Of a stretch of DNA of 39,568 nucleotides, positions 26,869 through 37,166 are shown piece after piece (the first letter of the stretch is position 1; the number at the start of each line of letters is the position of its first letter). The DNA lies in NCBI GenBank assembly GCA_947476015.1, contig CANJOS010000009.1:1-39568 (forward strand), written 5' to 3'. The position numbers were made by a program, and so were the translations under genes. Source of the stretch: Comamonadaceae bacterium (GTDB taxonomy: Bacteria > Pseudomonadota > Gammaproteobacteria > Burkholderiales > Burkholderiaceae_C). The notes beneath the pieces are model-generated. The model was not told where the DNA came from and ran no database searches. It worked only from the letters and a program-made list of their open reading frames with translations.

Positions 26869-26899
26869 CCTGGACTCTACCAACTGAGCTACAGCCACC
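26823..26899 (-). tRNA. tRNA-His (GTG)
   Basis: Reverse strand GGTGGCTGTAGCTCAGTTGGTAGAGTCCAGGATTGTGATTCCTGTTGTCGTGGGTTCGAGCCCCATCAGCCACCCCA; extra G-1 pairing, GTG anticodon, encoded CCA. Confidence 0.96.
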
Positions 26900-26933
26900 G
26901 CAGAAGCGGAATTATAGCCGAAAGAACTTTTGC

Positions 26934-28889
26934 TTAGGCGCCCTTAGTCTCTTGCCCAGGCTTAGCGAGAACGGGTTTGGTCACCAAAATTTCGGCCTTC
27001 ATCATCCGTTTCAATTGTGCCAAATAGGCCTGGGTTTCAGCAGAACCCCACAGCTGGGTGAACTGTTGTTGAGCTTGCGCAATCAATACTTTGCTGTCAG
27101 CTTCCGGCGCTAGAACCTTGGTCACGCGAACCACAGAATAGCCCTGAGCACCTAAATCGACACCATTTAAAACAGGCAACTGATTGGGGTCGGCCCTCAA
27201 GGCTGCGTCGATCACTTGAGGCCGTTGATTTTGTGTCTTTTCGCGTGAAATCACAATAGCACCTGGCAAACTGTCAGCATTGATTTTCAAGGCAGCGAGC
27301 TTTTGCTCGCCTTGCGTCTTGGCCATTTCGGCGGCTTTGTCTTGCGTCAAATTGCGCTTGACCAGGTCCTTCACCTCTGCCAATGGCAAGGCGGCCGCAG
27401 GCTGGTGCTTCACAACACGCGCTGAAATCAAGGTGCTGGGTGCCACCTCAACAGCCTCCGTGTTGCGCTGTTTTTGCAGCGACGCCTCGCTGAACAAAGC
27501 CTGTAGCAAGGTGGGATGCGCCAATGGATTTTTGGCCTGCTGTGCAGAAGCCAAAGGTTGGCGAATAACTTGATTCGCCTTTTGAATGCTGAGTTTGAGT
27601 TTGTCCGCCACGGGTTTCAAACTGTCGGATTGCTCGTAAACCATGTTGGTGAAAGTCTCAGCAGACTCAGCAAACTTGCGCTGTGCTAATTGCTTTTTCA
27701 AATCAGCCTCGAGCGCTGGTCGCATGGACTCAAAGCTCTGAGCCTTAGGTGACTTGATGTCGGTGAGTTGAATGATGTGAAAACCAAACTCAGACTCCAC
27801 AACTTCGCTGATATCGCTCTTTTTCATGCTGAAGGCAGCATCTTCAAAGGCCTTGACCATGGCACCCCGGGCAAAGAAATCTAAGTCCCCACCTTTCACT
27901 GCAGAGCCAGGATCTTGGGAGTTTTTACGGGCCACCTCGGCAAAACTGGCCGGCTTGGCTTTCACATCCTTAAGCAAGGCCTCAGCTTTGGCGCGAGCTG
28001 TTTTCTTGTCGGCTTCTGGGGCATCTTTCGCCGCAGTGATCAGAATGTGGCTGGCGCGGCGCTCTTCTTTGCTCGACAAGCGCTGCAGGTTTTGTTCGTA
28101 GTAAGTTTTAAGCTCTTGCTCATTGACCACCACAGTTTGGCGCAAGCTCTCTATGTCCAGGATGACATACTCGATGTCAGCAGATTCTGTCGATTGAAAC
28201 TTGGCCGTATTTTTGTCGTAGTAAGCCTGTAAATCGGCATCGCTGAGACTCACCTTGCTGAGGTAATCAGCCGCTGGAAAGTTCAAAACTTGGACTTCAC
28301 GGCGCTGCATAAAGGCATTCATGGCAGTTTGCGTTTGGGCTTGTGTGGCGTAAGCGGAAGCTTGCACGCCCTGAATCACTTGGCGATTGGACAAATCGGC
28401 ACGAACTTGCATCTCAAACATTTCAGGTGTCATGCCCTGAGATGCTGCCAACTGCTTGTAGCGCTCCATGTCTAATTTGCCATCGGCTGTGCGCAAGGCT
28501 GCAATGGCAGGGCTTTGCTGCAGTTCACGGGCCAGACGTGTATCGCTGGCCACCAACTGCATTTTTTGAGCCGCTGCAGCAATCACTTGATCGCGAACAA
28601 GTCGCTCAAGGGTGGCGTATTTCGCTTCAGGGGTGTCAAAAATTTTGACGTCGATGCTGGGCATGGATGCGCGAATGCGATCGACTTCCCGCTTGTGGGC
28701 TGCGTCCCATTCAGCTTGATTGATTTTGTTGCCATTGACTTTGGCCACCACAGCGCCTTGGTCATTGAATCGGCTGTAGCCTTCAAGACCAAACAAAACG
28801 AAGGAAGGGATGATGAGCAGGAACAAAATGCCCATCATGATCTTGGTGTTGTTTCGGACAAAATCAAACATGTAATAACTCTCTGTCAA
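26934..28889 (-). CDS. ppiD: SurA N-terminal/parvulin-type periplasmic folding chaperone (PpiD-like)
   Basis: N-terminal MFDFVRNNTKIMMGILFLLIIPSFVLFGLEGY anchor; parvulin domain ASHILITAAKDAP...GGDLDFFARGAMVKAFEDAAF...SEFGFHIIQLTDI. Confidence 0.93.
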   Translation of the reverse strand: MTESYYMFDFVRNNTKIMMGILFLLIIPSFVLFGLEGYSRFNDQGAVVAKVNGNKINQAEWDAAHKREVDRIRASMPSIDVKIFDTPEAKYATLERLVRDQVIAAAAQKMQLVASDTRLARELQQSPAIAALRTADGKLDMERYKQLAASQGMTPEMFEMQVRADLSNRQVIQGVQASAYATQAQTQTAMNAFMQRREVQVLNFPAADYLSKVSLSDADLQAYYDKNTAKFQSTESADIEYVILDIESLRQTVVVNEQELKTYYEQNLQRLSSKEERRASHILITAAKDAPEADKKTARAKAEALLKDVKAKPASFAEVARKNSQDPGSAVKGGDLDFFARGAMVKAFEDAAFSMKKSDISEVVESEFGFHIIQLTDIKSPKAQSFESMRPALEADLKKQLAQRKFAESAETFTNMVYEQSDSLKPVADKLKLSIQKANQVIRQPLASAQQAKNPLAHPTLLQALFSEASLQKQRNTEAVEVAPSTLISARVVKHQPAAALPLAEVKDLVKRNLTQDKAAEMAKTQGEQKLAALKINADSLPGAIVISREKTQNQRPQVIDAALRADPNQLPVLNGVDLGAQGYSVVRVTKVLAPEADSKVLIAQAQQQFTQLWGSAETQAYLAQLKRMMKAEILVTKPVLAKPGQETKGA

Positions 28890-28917
28890 TTGACGCTGTG
28901 AATGTCACAAAATGACA

Positions 28918-28942
28918 AAAGGCGAACAACCTGTTCGCCTTT
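28918..28942. terminator. Perfect hairpin, bidirectional terminator after tRNA-Val
   Basis: AAAGGCGAACA-ACC-TGTTCGCCTTT, 11-bp perfect arms, T-tract on the minus strand. Confidence 0.75.
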
Positions 28943-28954
28943 GTTTGGGGGTGG

Positions 28955-29030
28955 TGGGTGATGACGGGGTCGAACCGCCGACCTACGCCTTGTAAGGGCG
29001 CCGCTCTACCAACTGAGCTAATCACCCCCC
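28955..29030 (-). tRNA. tRNA-Val (TAC)
   Basis: Reverse strand GGGTGATTAGCTCAGTTGGTAGAGCGGCGCCCTTACAAGGCGTAGGTCGGCGGTTCGACCCCGTCATCACCCACC; boundaries approximate by a few nt. Confidence 0.93.
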
Positions 29031-29041
29031 TTAATCAAAGA

Positions 29042-29314
29042 TTAATTCAAGGCGTCTTTGAGGGCCTTACCAGGACGGAACTTAGGTACTTTGGCAGACT
29101 TGATCTTGATGGCAGCGCCGGTACGCGGGTTGCGACCCGTGCGAGCCGCACGCTTGGTCACTGCAAAAGTACCGAAACCTACCAAGGCGACAGTGCCGCC
29201 CTTTTTCAATGTGGTGCGAACGGCACCAATGGTGGCTTCCAATGCACGGCCAGCAGCAGCTTTGGAAATGTCTGCTTGTTTAGCAATGTGCTCGATCAAT
29301 TCTGTTTTATTCAT
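29042..29314 (-). CDS. HU-family DNA-binding protein
   Basis: [66 protein letters not shown]. Confidence 0.96.
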   Translation of the reverse strand: MNKTELIEHIAKQADISKAAAGRALEATIGAVRTTLKKGGTVALVGFGTFAVTKRAARTGRNPRTGAAIKIKSAKVPKFRPGKALKDALN

Positions 29315-29580
29315 ACAAAGAGCCTTCGAAAAATTTGGATCACTCAAAAAAGAGTGAATCATTCTTGTTAAAAATTTGATTTAAGTTATAAAACTTATTA
29401 GACAACGAATTGTCCCCGCAATGAACTTTGTCAGCTTCAATTTAACCAGACATAACGCATCTGTCAAATGAATTTAAGCTTAGAAACCGCAGTGCGGATG
29501 GAATTCTAGACGCAAAGTGATTAGCTGCGGGGGGCTTAACGAAAAAAAATCCTAAACTCAAGACTTGTTAAATAAAGTTC

Positions 29581-30666
29581 TCACAAAGCTGCAGCGATGG
29601 CTTTGCCCATATCTTGCGTATTGGCAGAGCCTCCAATATCAGCAGTGCGTGGCGCGCCACTTTGAGGTGCGAGTACTTTCTCAATGGCACGCATGACCGC
29701 ATCGTGGGCGGGCTTGGAATCTAAAAATTCGAGCATCATTGCACCGCACCAAATTTGACCAATGGGGTTGGCGATATTCTTGCCCGCAATGTCAGGGGCG
29801 GAACCATGAACGGGTTCAAACAATGAGGGGTATTTGCGATCTGGATTCAAGTTGGCGCTGGGCGCAATGCCAATGGTTCCAGTGCAAGCGGGACCTAAAT
29901 CACTCAAAATGTCGCCAAAAAGATTGCTAGCGACCACGACGTCAAAGAAGTCGGGGCGTTGCACAAAGTGCGCTGTGAGAATGTCAATGTGAAACTTGTC
30001 GACGTTGATGCCGGGATAGTTTTTTGCCATTTCCACGACGCGCTCATCCCAGTAGGGCATGGTAATAGCGATGCCGTTTGATTTGGTCGCGCTGGTTAAA
30101 TGCTTTTTTGGACGCGATTGAGCCAATTCGAAAGCAAATTTCAAAACGCGGTCAACGCCAATGCGCGACATCACTGTTTCCTGCATGACAATTTCACGTT
30201 CAGTGCCAGGGTACATTCGACCACCGATACTGGAGTACTCACCCTCCGTATTTTCACGCACGATGTACATGTCGATTTCGCCAGGTTGCCTTGGACTGCC
30301 GTCGCGCCGAACCACAGGTGCAATGATGCCAGGCATCAGACGCGCAGGTCGTAAATTGATGTACTGATCAAACTCTCTGCGAAACAACAACAGGGAGCCC
30401 CACAACGATACGTGGTCGGCAATTTTTTCAGGCCAACCCACCGCGCCAAAGTAAATAGCGTCATGTCCGCCAATTTGATCTTTCCAGTTGTCTGGCAGCA
30501 TTTGCCCATGCTTTTCACAATAATCCCAGCTGGAAAAATCGAAATGATCAAACTGCAAGTCCAGATTGAATTTGCTGGCGGCAGCTTCCATGACCCGCAA
30601 ACCTTCGGGCATGACTTCTTTTCCAATACCGTCACCGGCAATCACTGCAATGCGTTTTTTTGTCAT
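29581..30666 (-). CDS. Tartrate dehydrogenase / isocitrate-isopropylmalate dehydrogenase family protein
   Basis: IAVIAGDGIGKEVMPEGLRVM, YFGAVGWPEKIADHVSLWGSLLLFRREFDQYINLRP, ENTEGEYSSIGGRMYPGTEREIVMQ. Confidence 0.9.
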   Translation of the reverse strand: MTKKRIAVIAGDGIGKEVMPEGLRVMEAAASKFNLDLQFDHFDFSSWDYCEKHGQMLPDNWKDQIGGHDAIYFGAVGWPEKIADHVSLWGSLLLFRREFDQYINLRPARLMPGIIAPVVRRDGSPRQPGEIDMYIVRENTEGEYSSIGGRMYPGTEREIVMQETVMSRIGVDRVLKFAFELAQSRPKKHLTSATKSNGIAITMPYWDERVVEMAKNYPGINVDKFHIDILTAHFVQRPDFFDVVVASNLFGDILSDLGPACTGTIGIAPSANLNPDRKYPSLFEPVHGSAPDIAGKNIANPIGQIWCGAMMLEFLDSKPAHDAVMRAIEKVLAPQSGAPRTADIGGSANTQDMGKAIAAAL

Positions 30667-31595
30667 AGTTTTGACTCCACGGGTTCACTTGAAATTTTAG
30701 GCGGCCGAACCACCCAACTGACACCCAGGGCTGTCAGCGCAATGCCCGCCAGGGTAAGGGCTGTAATAGGCTCATCAAATAAGATCCACGCAAGCAGGGC
30801 GGTACAGGGCGGGACCAAGTACATCAAACTGGCCACTGATGCAGCCGCACCCTTCTGAATGAGCAGGTACAAAAGCGAACTGCCCCCTAAGGTTAAGCCC
30901 AAGACAGACCAGGCCATGGCGCCGATGAGTTCTGCCGTCAAATCTACAGATTCTGTTTCGAACAGAGCCAAAGGCAGGGTGACTGTCAATGCCGCCATGA
31001 GCTGAACTGTATTGGCCGTTCGCACATCGCAGGGTTTGACAAAGCTTTTTTGATACAAGGTGCCCAAGGTGATGGCAAACAAGGCAGCAAGCGCAAAACT
31101 CAAATTTTGCAAGTTGACGTGGTCCAAAGCGCTGCCCTGCGTTAACTTGTGCCAAACCACCAACATCAAGCCGAAAAAGCCCAAAAGCAAGCCCATCCAT
31201 TGGCGTTGACTGACTTTGTTCTCGGCTGACTTTCCATGCGTGGAGAGCCAAATGGCTGTGAGCACGGGTTGAAAACCAACGATGAGGGCGGACAAACCCG
31301 ACCCCATGCCAAACTTCACGGCAGCCCACACGCCACCTAGGTAACCCGCGTGAAGCAAGACCCCCGTCACAGACAAATGAAACCATTCGCGCGCATTTTT
31401 GGGCCAACTGACTTTGGCCCAAAAAATCCAAAGCAGAAAACAAACAATGGACAGTAAATAACGCAAAGCCAAAAATGAAAAGGGAGGTGCATGCGGCATG
31501 CCAAAGCGCGCTACGATGAACCCTGTGCTCCAGATCAGGACGAATACCACGGGCATGGCACGGACCCATGATACCGTCGACTCAGCTTGATTCAT
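30663..31595 (-). CDS. EamA/DMT-superfamily transporter
   Basis: Two ~5-TM repeats; FVLIWSTGFIVARFGMPHAPPFSFLALRYLLS and VPPCTALLAWILFDEPITALTLAGIALTALGV; ATGA overlap with the downstream gene. Confidence 0.92.
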   Translation of the reverse strand: MNQAESTVSWVRAMPVVFVLIWSTGFIVARFGMPHAPPFSFLALRYLLSIVCFLLWIFWAKVSWPKNAREWFHLSVTGVLLHAGYLGGVWAAVKFGMGSGLSALIVGFQPVLTAIWLSTHGKSAENKVSQRQWMGLLLGFFGLMLVVWHKLTQGSALDHVNLQNLSFALAALFAITLGTLYQKSFVKPCDVRTANTVQLMAALTVTLPLALFETESVDLTAELIGAMAWSVLGLTLGGSSLLYLLIQKGAAASVASLMYLVPPCTALLAWILFDEPITALTLAGIALTALGVSWVVRPPKISSEPVESKL

Positions 31596-31601
31596 GAACG
31601 C

Positions 31602-32168
31602 TCATTTCACACGCGCACGAATTTCAGGCAATGCCTTTTGCATGTAGTAAATCATGGACCAAATGGTCAGGATCGAAGCAATCCAAATGAGCACAGTCCC
31701 CCAAAGGTGCGTATCGATCACACCAAAGAGTTGGCCATTGAAAAGCAGAAAAGGAATGGCCACCATTTGGACGGTGGTTTTTAATTTGCCCACAAAATGG
31801 ACGGCCACACTCTTGCTGGCGCCAATTTGGGCCATCCACTCTCGCAAGGCTGAAATGGCAATTTCACGGCCAATGATGATCAGGGCCACCCACACATGCG
31901 CTCGGTGCAAATGAACCAGCATGAGCAAGGAAGCGCAGACCAAAAACTTATCGGCCACGGGATCCAAGAATGCCCCAAAGGAGGAGGCTTGGTTGAGTTT
32001 GCGAGCCAAATAGCCATCGAGCCAATCGGTGATGGCAAAGATCACAAACATGGTGGTGGCCAAGAAGTTTTGCGACTCGGGTGGTAAATCGGAATAAAAC
32101 ACCCCCACAATGAAAGGGATGGCAACAATGCGCGTCCAGGTCATGAGGGTGGGGATGGTGAAAAACAT
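31602..32168 (-). CDS. pgsA: CDP-diacylglycerol--glycerol-3-phosphate 3-phosphatidyltransferase
   Basis: DWLDGYLARKLNQASSFGAFLDPVADKFLV CDP-alcohol phosphotransferase motif. Confidence 0.95.
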   Translation of the reverse strand: MFFTIPTLMTWTRIVAIPFIVGVFYSDLPPESQNFLATTMFVIFAITDWLDGYLARKLNQASSFGAFLDPVADKFLVCASLLMLVHLHRAHVWVALIIIGREIAISALREWMAQIGASKSVAVHFVGKLKTTVQMVAIPFLLFNGQLFGVIDTHLWGTVLIWIASILTIWSMIYYMQKALPEIRARVK

Positions 32169-32210
32169 GGTGCTTATTGTGGCATGTCTTGGCTTGCATT
32201 AACTGACGCC

Positions 32211-34166
32211 TTAGCGCAAAGCCTGGTAAATGGACTCGGCCAATTCTTTTGAAATACCATCGACCGACATCAAGTCTTCCACGCTGGCATCCTCCACCCC
32301 CCGGACACCCCCAAAGCGTTGCAGCAATTTGGCTCGCTTACGCGGTCCAATGCCTGGAATTTCTTCCAAGCGGCCGCCGCCCACCCGAACCTTGGCCCGT
32401 TGTGCGCGCATGCCTGTGATAGCAAAACGGTGCGCCTCATCCCTGACTTGTGCAACCAACATCAAGGCCGCTGAGTCTTTGCCCAGGTAGACTTTGTCTC
32501 GACCATCGGCAAAGACCAACTCTTCTAAGCCGACCTTTCGGCCTTCTCCTTTTTCAACGCCCACGATCAGGGAAAGGTCAAGGCCAAGCGTTTCAAAGAC
32601 CTCTCTGGCCATCGAGACCTGACCCTTGCCGCCATCAATCAAAACCAAATCCGGCATGCGCAACTTCACATCGCTGGCTCCCTCTTTCATGGCCTCCGCC
32701 AATTTGCCATAACGGCGCATCAAGACTTGACGCATGGCGGCGTAATCATCACCCGCCGTGACACCCTCAATTTTGTAACGGCGGTATTCGCTGCTTTGCA
32801 TTTTGTGATTTTGAAACACCACACAGGAGGCTTGCGTGGCCTCACCCGAAGTGTGTGAAACATCAAAACACTCCATGCGCAGGGCATCAATGTCATCAGG
32901 GGCTAAGTCCAAAGCCTCCACCAAGGCTCTGGTTCTGGCTTGTTGCGAACCTTCTTCTGCCAACAATCGCGCCAATTGAATGGCTGCATTTTTTTCTGCC
33001 ATTTCAAGCCATGAACGCCTTTGTTCTCGGGGGTTGTGAACCACCGACACCTTGGTGCCTGACTGTGAGGCGATGGCATCCACAACTTTGGTGTTGATTT
33101 TTTCACTGGTAATTAAGGCAAGCGGTACCGGAATGTTCAAGTAGTGCTGGGCAATGAAGGACTCCAGCACTTTCACTTCAAGGCTTTGTAGTTCTGTGCC
33201 CACATCATCTTCAATCTCCACATTCACCATGGCGTGACCCTCTTCTACGTGGGAGGGAAAATAGGGGCGATCGCCCAAATGACGCCCACCTCGAACCATG
33301 GCCAAGTTGACGCAAGCTCGGCCGCCCTGCACTTTCACCGCGAGGATGTCTACATCGGTATCTTTCACGTTGTCCACCGATTGCTGATGCAACACCCTTG
33401 ACAGTGCATTCATCTGATTCCGAACTTCCGCTGCCATCTCAAACTCAAGCCTGTCAGAGTGCGCCATCATGCGCACTTCCATGTCTTTCAAAACAGCTTG
33501 TGTTTCGCCTCTGAGAAACGCCTCAGCCTGCGCCACATCATGCGCATACTGCGCCATCGTAATGGCCTCCACACAAGGTCCGGAACAACGTTTGATTTGA
33601 TAAAGCAAGCAAGGCCGTGTGCGGTTGGCAAACACTGTGTCTTCACAGGTTCTCAATCTGAAAACCTTCTGCAACAACTGAATGGTTTCCTTCACGGCCC
33701 AAGCACTGGGATAGGGTCCGAAATACCGGTGTTTTTTTTCGACGCCCCCGCGGTAGTAGGCAATGCGAGAATACACCTCAGGCTTGACCCCTGTCCCAGC
33801 GGTGGAAGCACCAGGCTTGAATGCCCCGCCCGTGCCAGAGACTTTGAGATAAGGGTAACTTTTGTCATCCCTGAACAAAATATTGAATTTGGGACTCAGC
33901 GTTTTGATCAGGTTATTTTCTAGCAGCAAGGCTTCGGCTTCAGACCGAACCACCGTGGTTTGCATGCGCCGTATTTTGCTGACCATGTGGCCAATGCGAG
34001 TGCCACCATGGTCTTTTTGAAAATAACTGCTGACACGTTTTTTCAAATTTCGTGCTTTGCCAACATACAAAACCTGATCTTCAGCATCGAAATACCGATA
34101 CACCCCCGGCAAACCGGGGAGTGCGGCCACTTCGGCCAACAAAGATTCGGGGTGAACGCTTGACAT
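32211..34166 (-). CDS. uvrC: Excinuclease ABC subunit C
   Basis: GIY-YIG domain [58 protein letters not shown]-terminal HhH. Confidence 0.97.
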   Translation of the reverse strand: MSSVHPESLLAEVAALPGLPGVYRYFDAEDQVLYVGKARNLKKRVSSYFQKDHGGTRIGHMVSKIRRMQTTVVRSEAEALLLENNLIKTLSPKFNILFRDDKSYPYLKVSGTGGAFKPGASTAGTGVKPEVYSRIAYYRGGVEKKHRYFGPYPSAWAVKETIQLLQKVFRLRTCEDTVFANRTRPCLLYQIKRCSGPCVEAITMAQYAHDVAQAEAFLRGETQAVLKDMEVRMMAHSDRLEFEMAAEVRNQMNALSRVLHQQSVDNVKDTDVDILAVKVQGGRACVNLAMVRGGRHLGDRPYFPSHVEEGHAMVNVEIEDDVGTELQSLEVKVLESFIAQHYLNIPVPLALITSEKINTKVVDAIASQSGTKVSVVHNPREQRRSWLEMAEKNAAIQLARLLAEEGSQQARTRALVEALDLAPDDIDALRMECFDVSHTSGEATQASCVVFQNHKMQSSEYRRYKIEGVTAGDDYAAMRQVLMRRYGKLAEAMKEGASDVKLRMPDLVLIDGGKGQVSMAREVFETLGLDLSLIVGVEKGEGRKVGLEELVFADGRDKVYLGKDSAALMLVAQVRDEAHRFAITGMRAQRAKVRVGGGRLEEIPGIGPRKRAKLLQRFGGVRGVEDASVEDLMSVDGISKELAESIYQALR

Positions 34167-34205
34167 GGGGGCTATTGTGTCTCGAAGCGCGCGACAATAT
34201 CACGC

Positions 34206-35306
34206 ATGCTTTGGGACATTTTTTGCCGCGTCATCGATAACCATGGAGATTTGGGGGTCTGTTGGCGCCTGAGCGCCGATTTGGCTTCGAAAGGGCACGA
34301 CGTTCGCCTGTGGGTTGACGACGCCAGCGCGCTGACTTGGATGGCGCCAGAAGTCCACCTTGATCAAAATGCTTGGGGAATGCTTCAATTTCAGCGCGCA
34401 CAAGTCATGGTCAGACCCTGGCAGACACCTCTCTCGGTACAAGAACCCGTATCAGACGTCTGGGTTGAAGCCTTTGGCTGCGAATTACCTCTGCATTTCA
34501 TCTCTGGGGAACAGGCGTGCACGCCAGACGGTGCGAGGTCCGCCCTACCGGTTTGGTTGAACTTGGAATATTTGAGCGCAGAGCCTTATGTTGAGCGAAG
34601 CCATCGGCTGCCCTCGCCCGTCATGAGTGGCCCACTGAAAGGACGAACCAAGTGGTTTTTCTATCCAGGCTTCACAGACAAGACCGGCGGATTGATTCGA
34701 GAGCCTAAGCTTGAAGAAGACCTGAAAATCAGACTGAGCAAGCCCCGTAAACAAGGCCAAAACCAAATCAGTTTGCAAAAAACTCTGCTGTTTTGCTATG
34801 AACCCGTGGCATTGGCGGAGGCCCTGCAATTAAACGCCTTTCGCGCGGATGGCCATCAATGGCAGGTAGCGCAGGGTCGGGGGGCTTTGGCCTTTGACGA
34901 AGCCATGGCCAGTCTGCCAAAAGACTCTCAGAACCTTAGGTTCTCCAAAATTCCGCCCCTTTCGCAGTCAGAATTTGACAAATGCTTAGCGGACAGCGAT
35001 TTCAATTTTGTGAGAGGCGAGGACTCTTTGGTTCGCGCTTTGTGGGCTGGAAAAGCCTTTGTTTGGCACATCTATCCGCAAGAAGATGGTGCCCACGCCC
35101 CCAAATTGAATGCTTTTTTAGACTGGCTTGAAGCCCCAGAGAGTTTGCGGCGCTTTCATCTTCGCTGGAACGGCTTGTCTACAGAGCCCCTGCCAGATGT
35201 TGATCTGCCAGCATGGGAGGCATGCGCCGTAGCGGCCAGACAGCGTTTGATGGGACAGATGGATTTGGTCAGTCAGCTGCTTCAATTTGTAGAAGAAAAG
35301 CGCTAA
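34206..35306 (+). CDS. earP: Elongation factor P maturation arginine rhamnosyltransferase EarP
   Basis: DIFCRVIDNHGDLGVCWRLSADLA and FNFVRGEDSLVRALWAGKAFVWHIYPQEDGAHAPKL; immediately upstream of efp. Confidence 0.95.
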   Translation: MLWDIFCRVIDNHGDLGVCWRLSADLASKGHDVRLWVDDASALTWMAPEVHLDQNAWGMLQFQRAQVMVRPWQTPLSVQEPVSDVWVEAFGCELPLHFISGEQACTPDGARSALPVWLNLEYLSAEPYVERSHRLPSPVMSGPLKGRTKWFFYPGFTDKTGGLIREPKLEEDLKIRLSKPRKQGQNQISLQKTLLFCYEPVALAEALQLNAFRADGHQWQVAQGRGALAFDEAMASLPKDSQNLRFSKIPPLSQSEFDKCLADSDFNFVRGEDSLVRALWAGKAFVWHIYPQEDGAHAPKLNAFLDWLEAPESLRRFHLRWNGLSTEPLPDVDLPAWEACAVAARQRLMGQMDLVSQLLQFVEEKR

Positions 35307-35352
35307 AATCGGGGGCTTTGGGCCAGATCTATCTTGTGCCCTTTAATTCAAT

Positions 35353-35394
35353 GATCCTTCAGGGGATCGCCCCGAATGGGCGTCAACATTCGGG
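35353..35394 (+). promoter_or_regulatory. Two tandem hairpins in the efp leader
   Basis: GATCC-TTCAGG-GGATC (35353-35368) and CCCGAATG-GGCGTCAA-CATTCGGG (35371-35394). Confidence 0.5.
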
Positions 35395-35411
35395 ACAACA
35401 CTGGACACCTT

Positions 35412-35966
35412 ATGAAAGTAGCTCAAGAAATTCGCGTCGGCAACGTCATCATGCAAGGCAAAGACCCCATGATCGTTCTGCGCACTGAATACAGCCGTGG
35501 CGGCCGCGGTGCAGCCACCGTTCGCATGAAGCTCAAAGCATTGCTGAGCAACATGGGAACTGAGTCTGTGTTCAAAGCCGATGACAAAATGGACCAAGTT
35601 ATTTTGGACCAAAAAGAGTGCACCTACTCTTATTTCGCCGACCCCATGTATGTGTTCATGGACCAAGAATTCAACCAGTACGAAGTGGAATCTGAGAACA
35701 TGGGCGACGCCCTGCACTACCTGGAAGATGGCATGTCTGTTGAAGTGGTGTTCTACGACGGCAAGGCTATTTCTGTTGAGTTACCCACCAGTGTGGAACG
35801 CGAAATCACTTGGACCGAGCCTGCTGTCAAAGGTGACACATCGGGCAAGGTTCTCAAGCCTGCCAAGATTGCGACTGGCTTTGAAGTGCCTGTTCCTTTG
35901 TTTGTAAACCAAGGCGACAAAATTGAAATTGACACGCGCACAGGCGAGTACCGCAAGCGCGTTTGA
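35412..35966 (+). CDS. efp: Elongation factor P
   Basis: [47 protein letters not shown]... full-length EF-P; Met at 35412. Confidence 0.97.
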   Translation: MKVAQEIRVGNVIMQGKDPMIVLRTEYSRGGRGAATVRMKLKALLSNMGTESVFKADDKMDQVILDQKECTYSYFADPMYVFMDQEFNQYEVESENMGDALHYLEDGMSVEVVFYDGKAISVELPTSVEREITWTEPAVKGDTSGKVLKPAKIATGFEVPVPLFVNQGDKIEIDTRTGEYRKRV

Positions 35967-35987
35967 TCAAGTGGGCCAGGCATTAAT

Positions 35988-37166
35988 TTAATTCGAAAGC
36001 GTTTTGGAAGGCCGCAGGCGCCATGCCTGGGGTGAGCCTCCCATGACGCCTAAGCCCACCACCCAGAAAACAACGGAGACGCCGGCCACCGCACCTGCCG
36101 CACCAAAAATTAGCGGCATCACAAAACTCGAAGCATTCACCGCCATGATGCGCAGTCCGAGAGCCTCACCTTGCCGGTTTGATGGGGTAATTTGATACAA
36201 GGTACTCATGATCATGGGTTGAACCACACCCAAAACCAAACCCAAGACCACTGAACAGATCCCCATGGCCATGGCTGATTCAAAAAATGGATAAATGCCG
36301 AAGATGAGGCCGGCCAGAATCATGGCCCCTGCGAGCAGCCGATACTCTTGTAAACGTCGTGCGATCCATGGCAAGAGCACGCGAATCACCGCCGAGGCCA
36401 CAGCAAAAGCGCCCAAGATGGCACCCACCACTGAAGCGCTGAACCCGCGTTCATGGCCCAGCACTGGCACCACAAAGGTATGCACATCCCAGCAAGAGGA
36501 GAGCAGCCAATTGACAAACAAGAGTCGCCGCATCAAAGGGTCCCGCAACAAATCCCAAACGCGGCCCGGCGTCATGTCAAGATCCAAAGGCGCCATAGGT
36601 TGCTCCTTGATTCTTCGAAGCCACAACCAAGCCAGCAAGGGAAAAACAAACAGCATGACAAAGGCGGCACGAAAACCGCCCTCGTCTGCCGGAACAGCGC
36701 CTGCGTGATCAATGAGCAAACCTGCGAAAAATGGTCCCATGAAATTTGACACGGAAGGACCGATGGCCAGCCAACTGAAGGTTTCTTTAAGCTGATTGGC
36801 ATCGGAAGACATTCGGCCCACGTGTCTTTGGAGAGCAATCACGGTCACCCCCGACGCACCACCTGTCGCCAAGGCGGTCAAACACAAGACTGGAAAGAGA
36901 GGCCACACCACAGCAATGCCGGCGCCCAAGCAAGCCAACACCACGCAAAAACGGACTGGTTTTTTCAAACCATGACGATCGGTGAAACGCCCCGCAGGAA
37001 TGGCCATGAACACTTGCGAGAGCGAAAAGAGCGCCAACAAGACGCCCACAGCCATGGCGCTGTAGCCCTGCTGAAGGGCCAACAATGGGGTCGCCATTCG
37101 CATCCCCGTCATGCAAGCGTGAAAAAAAATCTGCCCCACGATCAGTTGGGTCAACTCTTTCTTCAC
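35988..37166 (-). CDS. MFS transporter (GTG start)
   Basis: Twelve-TM-like hydrophobic pattern; FMAIPAGRFTDRHGLKKPVRF MFS loop motif; GTGA overlap with rmuC. Confidence 0.9.
   Translation of the reverse strand: MKKELTQLIVGQIFFHACMTGMRMATPLLALQQGYSAMAVGVLLALFSLSQVFMAIPAGRFTDRHGLKKPVRFCVVLACLGAGIAVVWPLFPVLCLTALATGGASGVTVIALQRHVGRMSSDANQLKETFSWLAIGPSVSNFMGPFFAGLLIDHAGAVPADEGGFRAAFVMLFVFPLLAWLWLRRIKEQPMAPLDLDMTPGRVWDLLRDPLMRRLLFVNWLLSSCWDVHTFVVPVLGHERGFSASVVGAILGAFAVASAVIRVLLPWIARRLQEYRLLAGAMILAGLIFGIYPFFESAMAMGICSVVLGLVLGVVQPMIMSTLYQITPSNRQGEALGLRIMAVNASSFVMPLIFGAAGAVAGVSVVFWVVGLGVMGGSPQAWRLRPSKTLSN

Noticed and set aside
30412-30858. Plus-strand ORF of 148 aa spanning two minus-strand genes
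   Set aside because: Antisense to the dehydrogenase and EamA genes, both with convincing motifs.
33459-33923. Plus-strand ORF of 154 aa opposite uvrC
   Set aside because: Shadow ORF of uvrC; low-complexity odd composition, no start context or homology motif.
36295-36708. Plus-strand ORFs opposite the MFS gene
   Set aside because: Shadow ORFs rich in K/S/T/P from antisense reading of a hydrophobic membrane protein.
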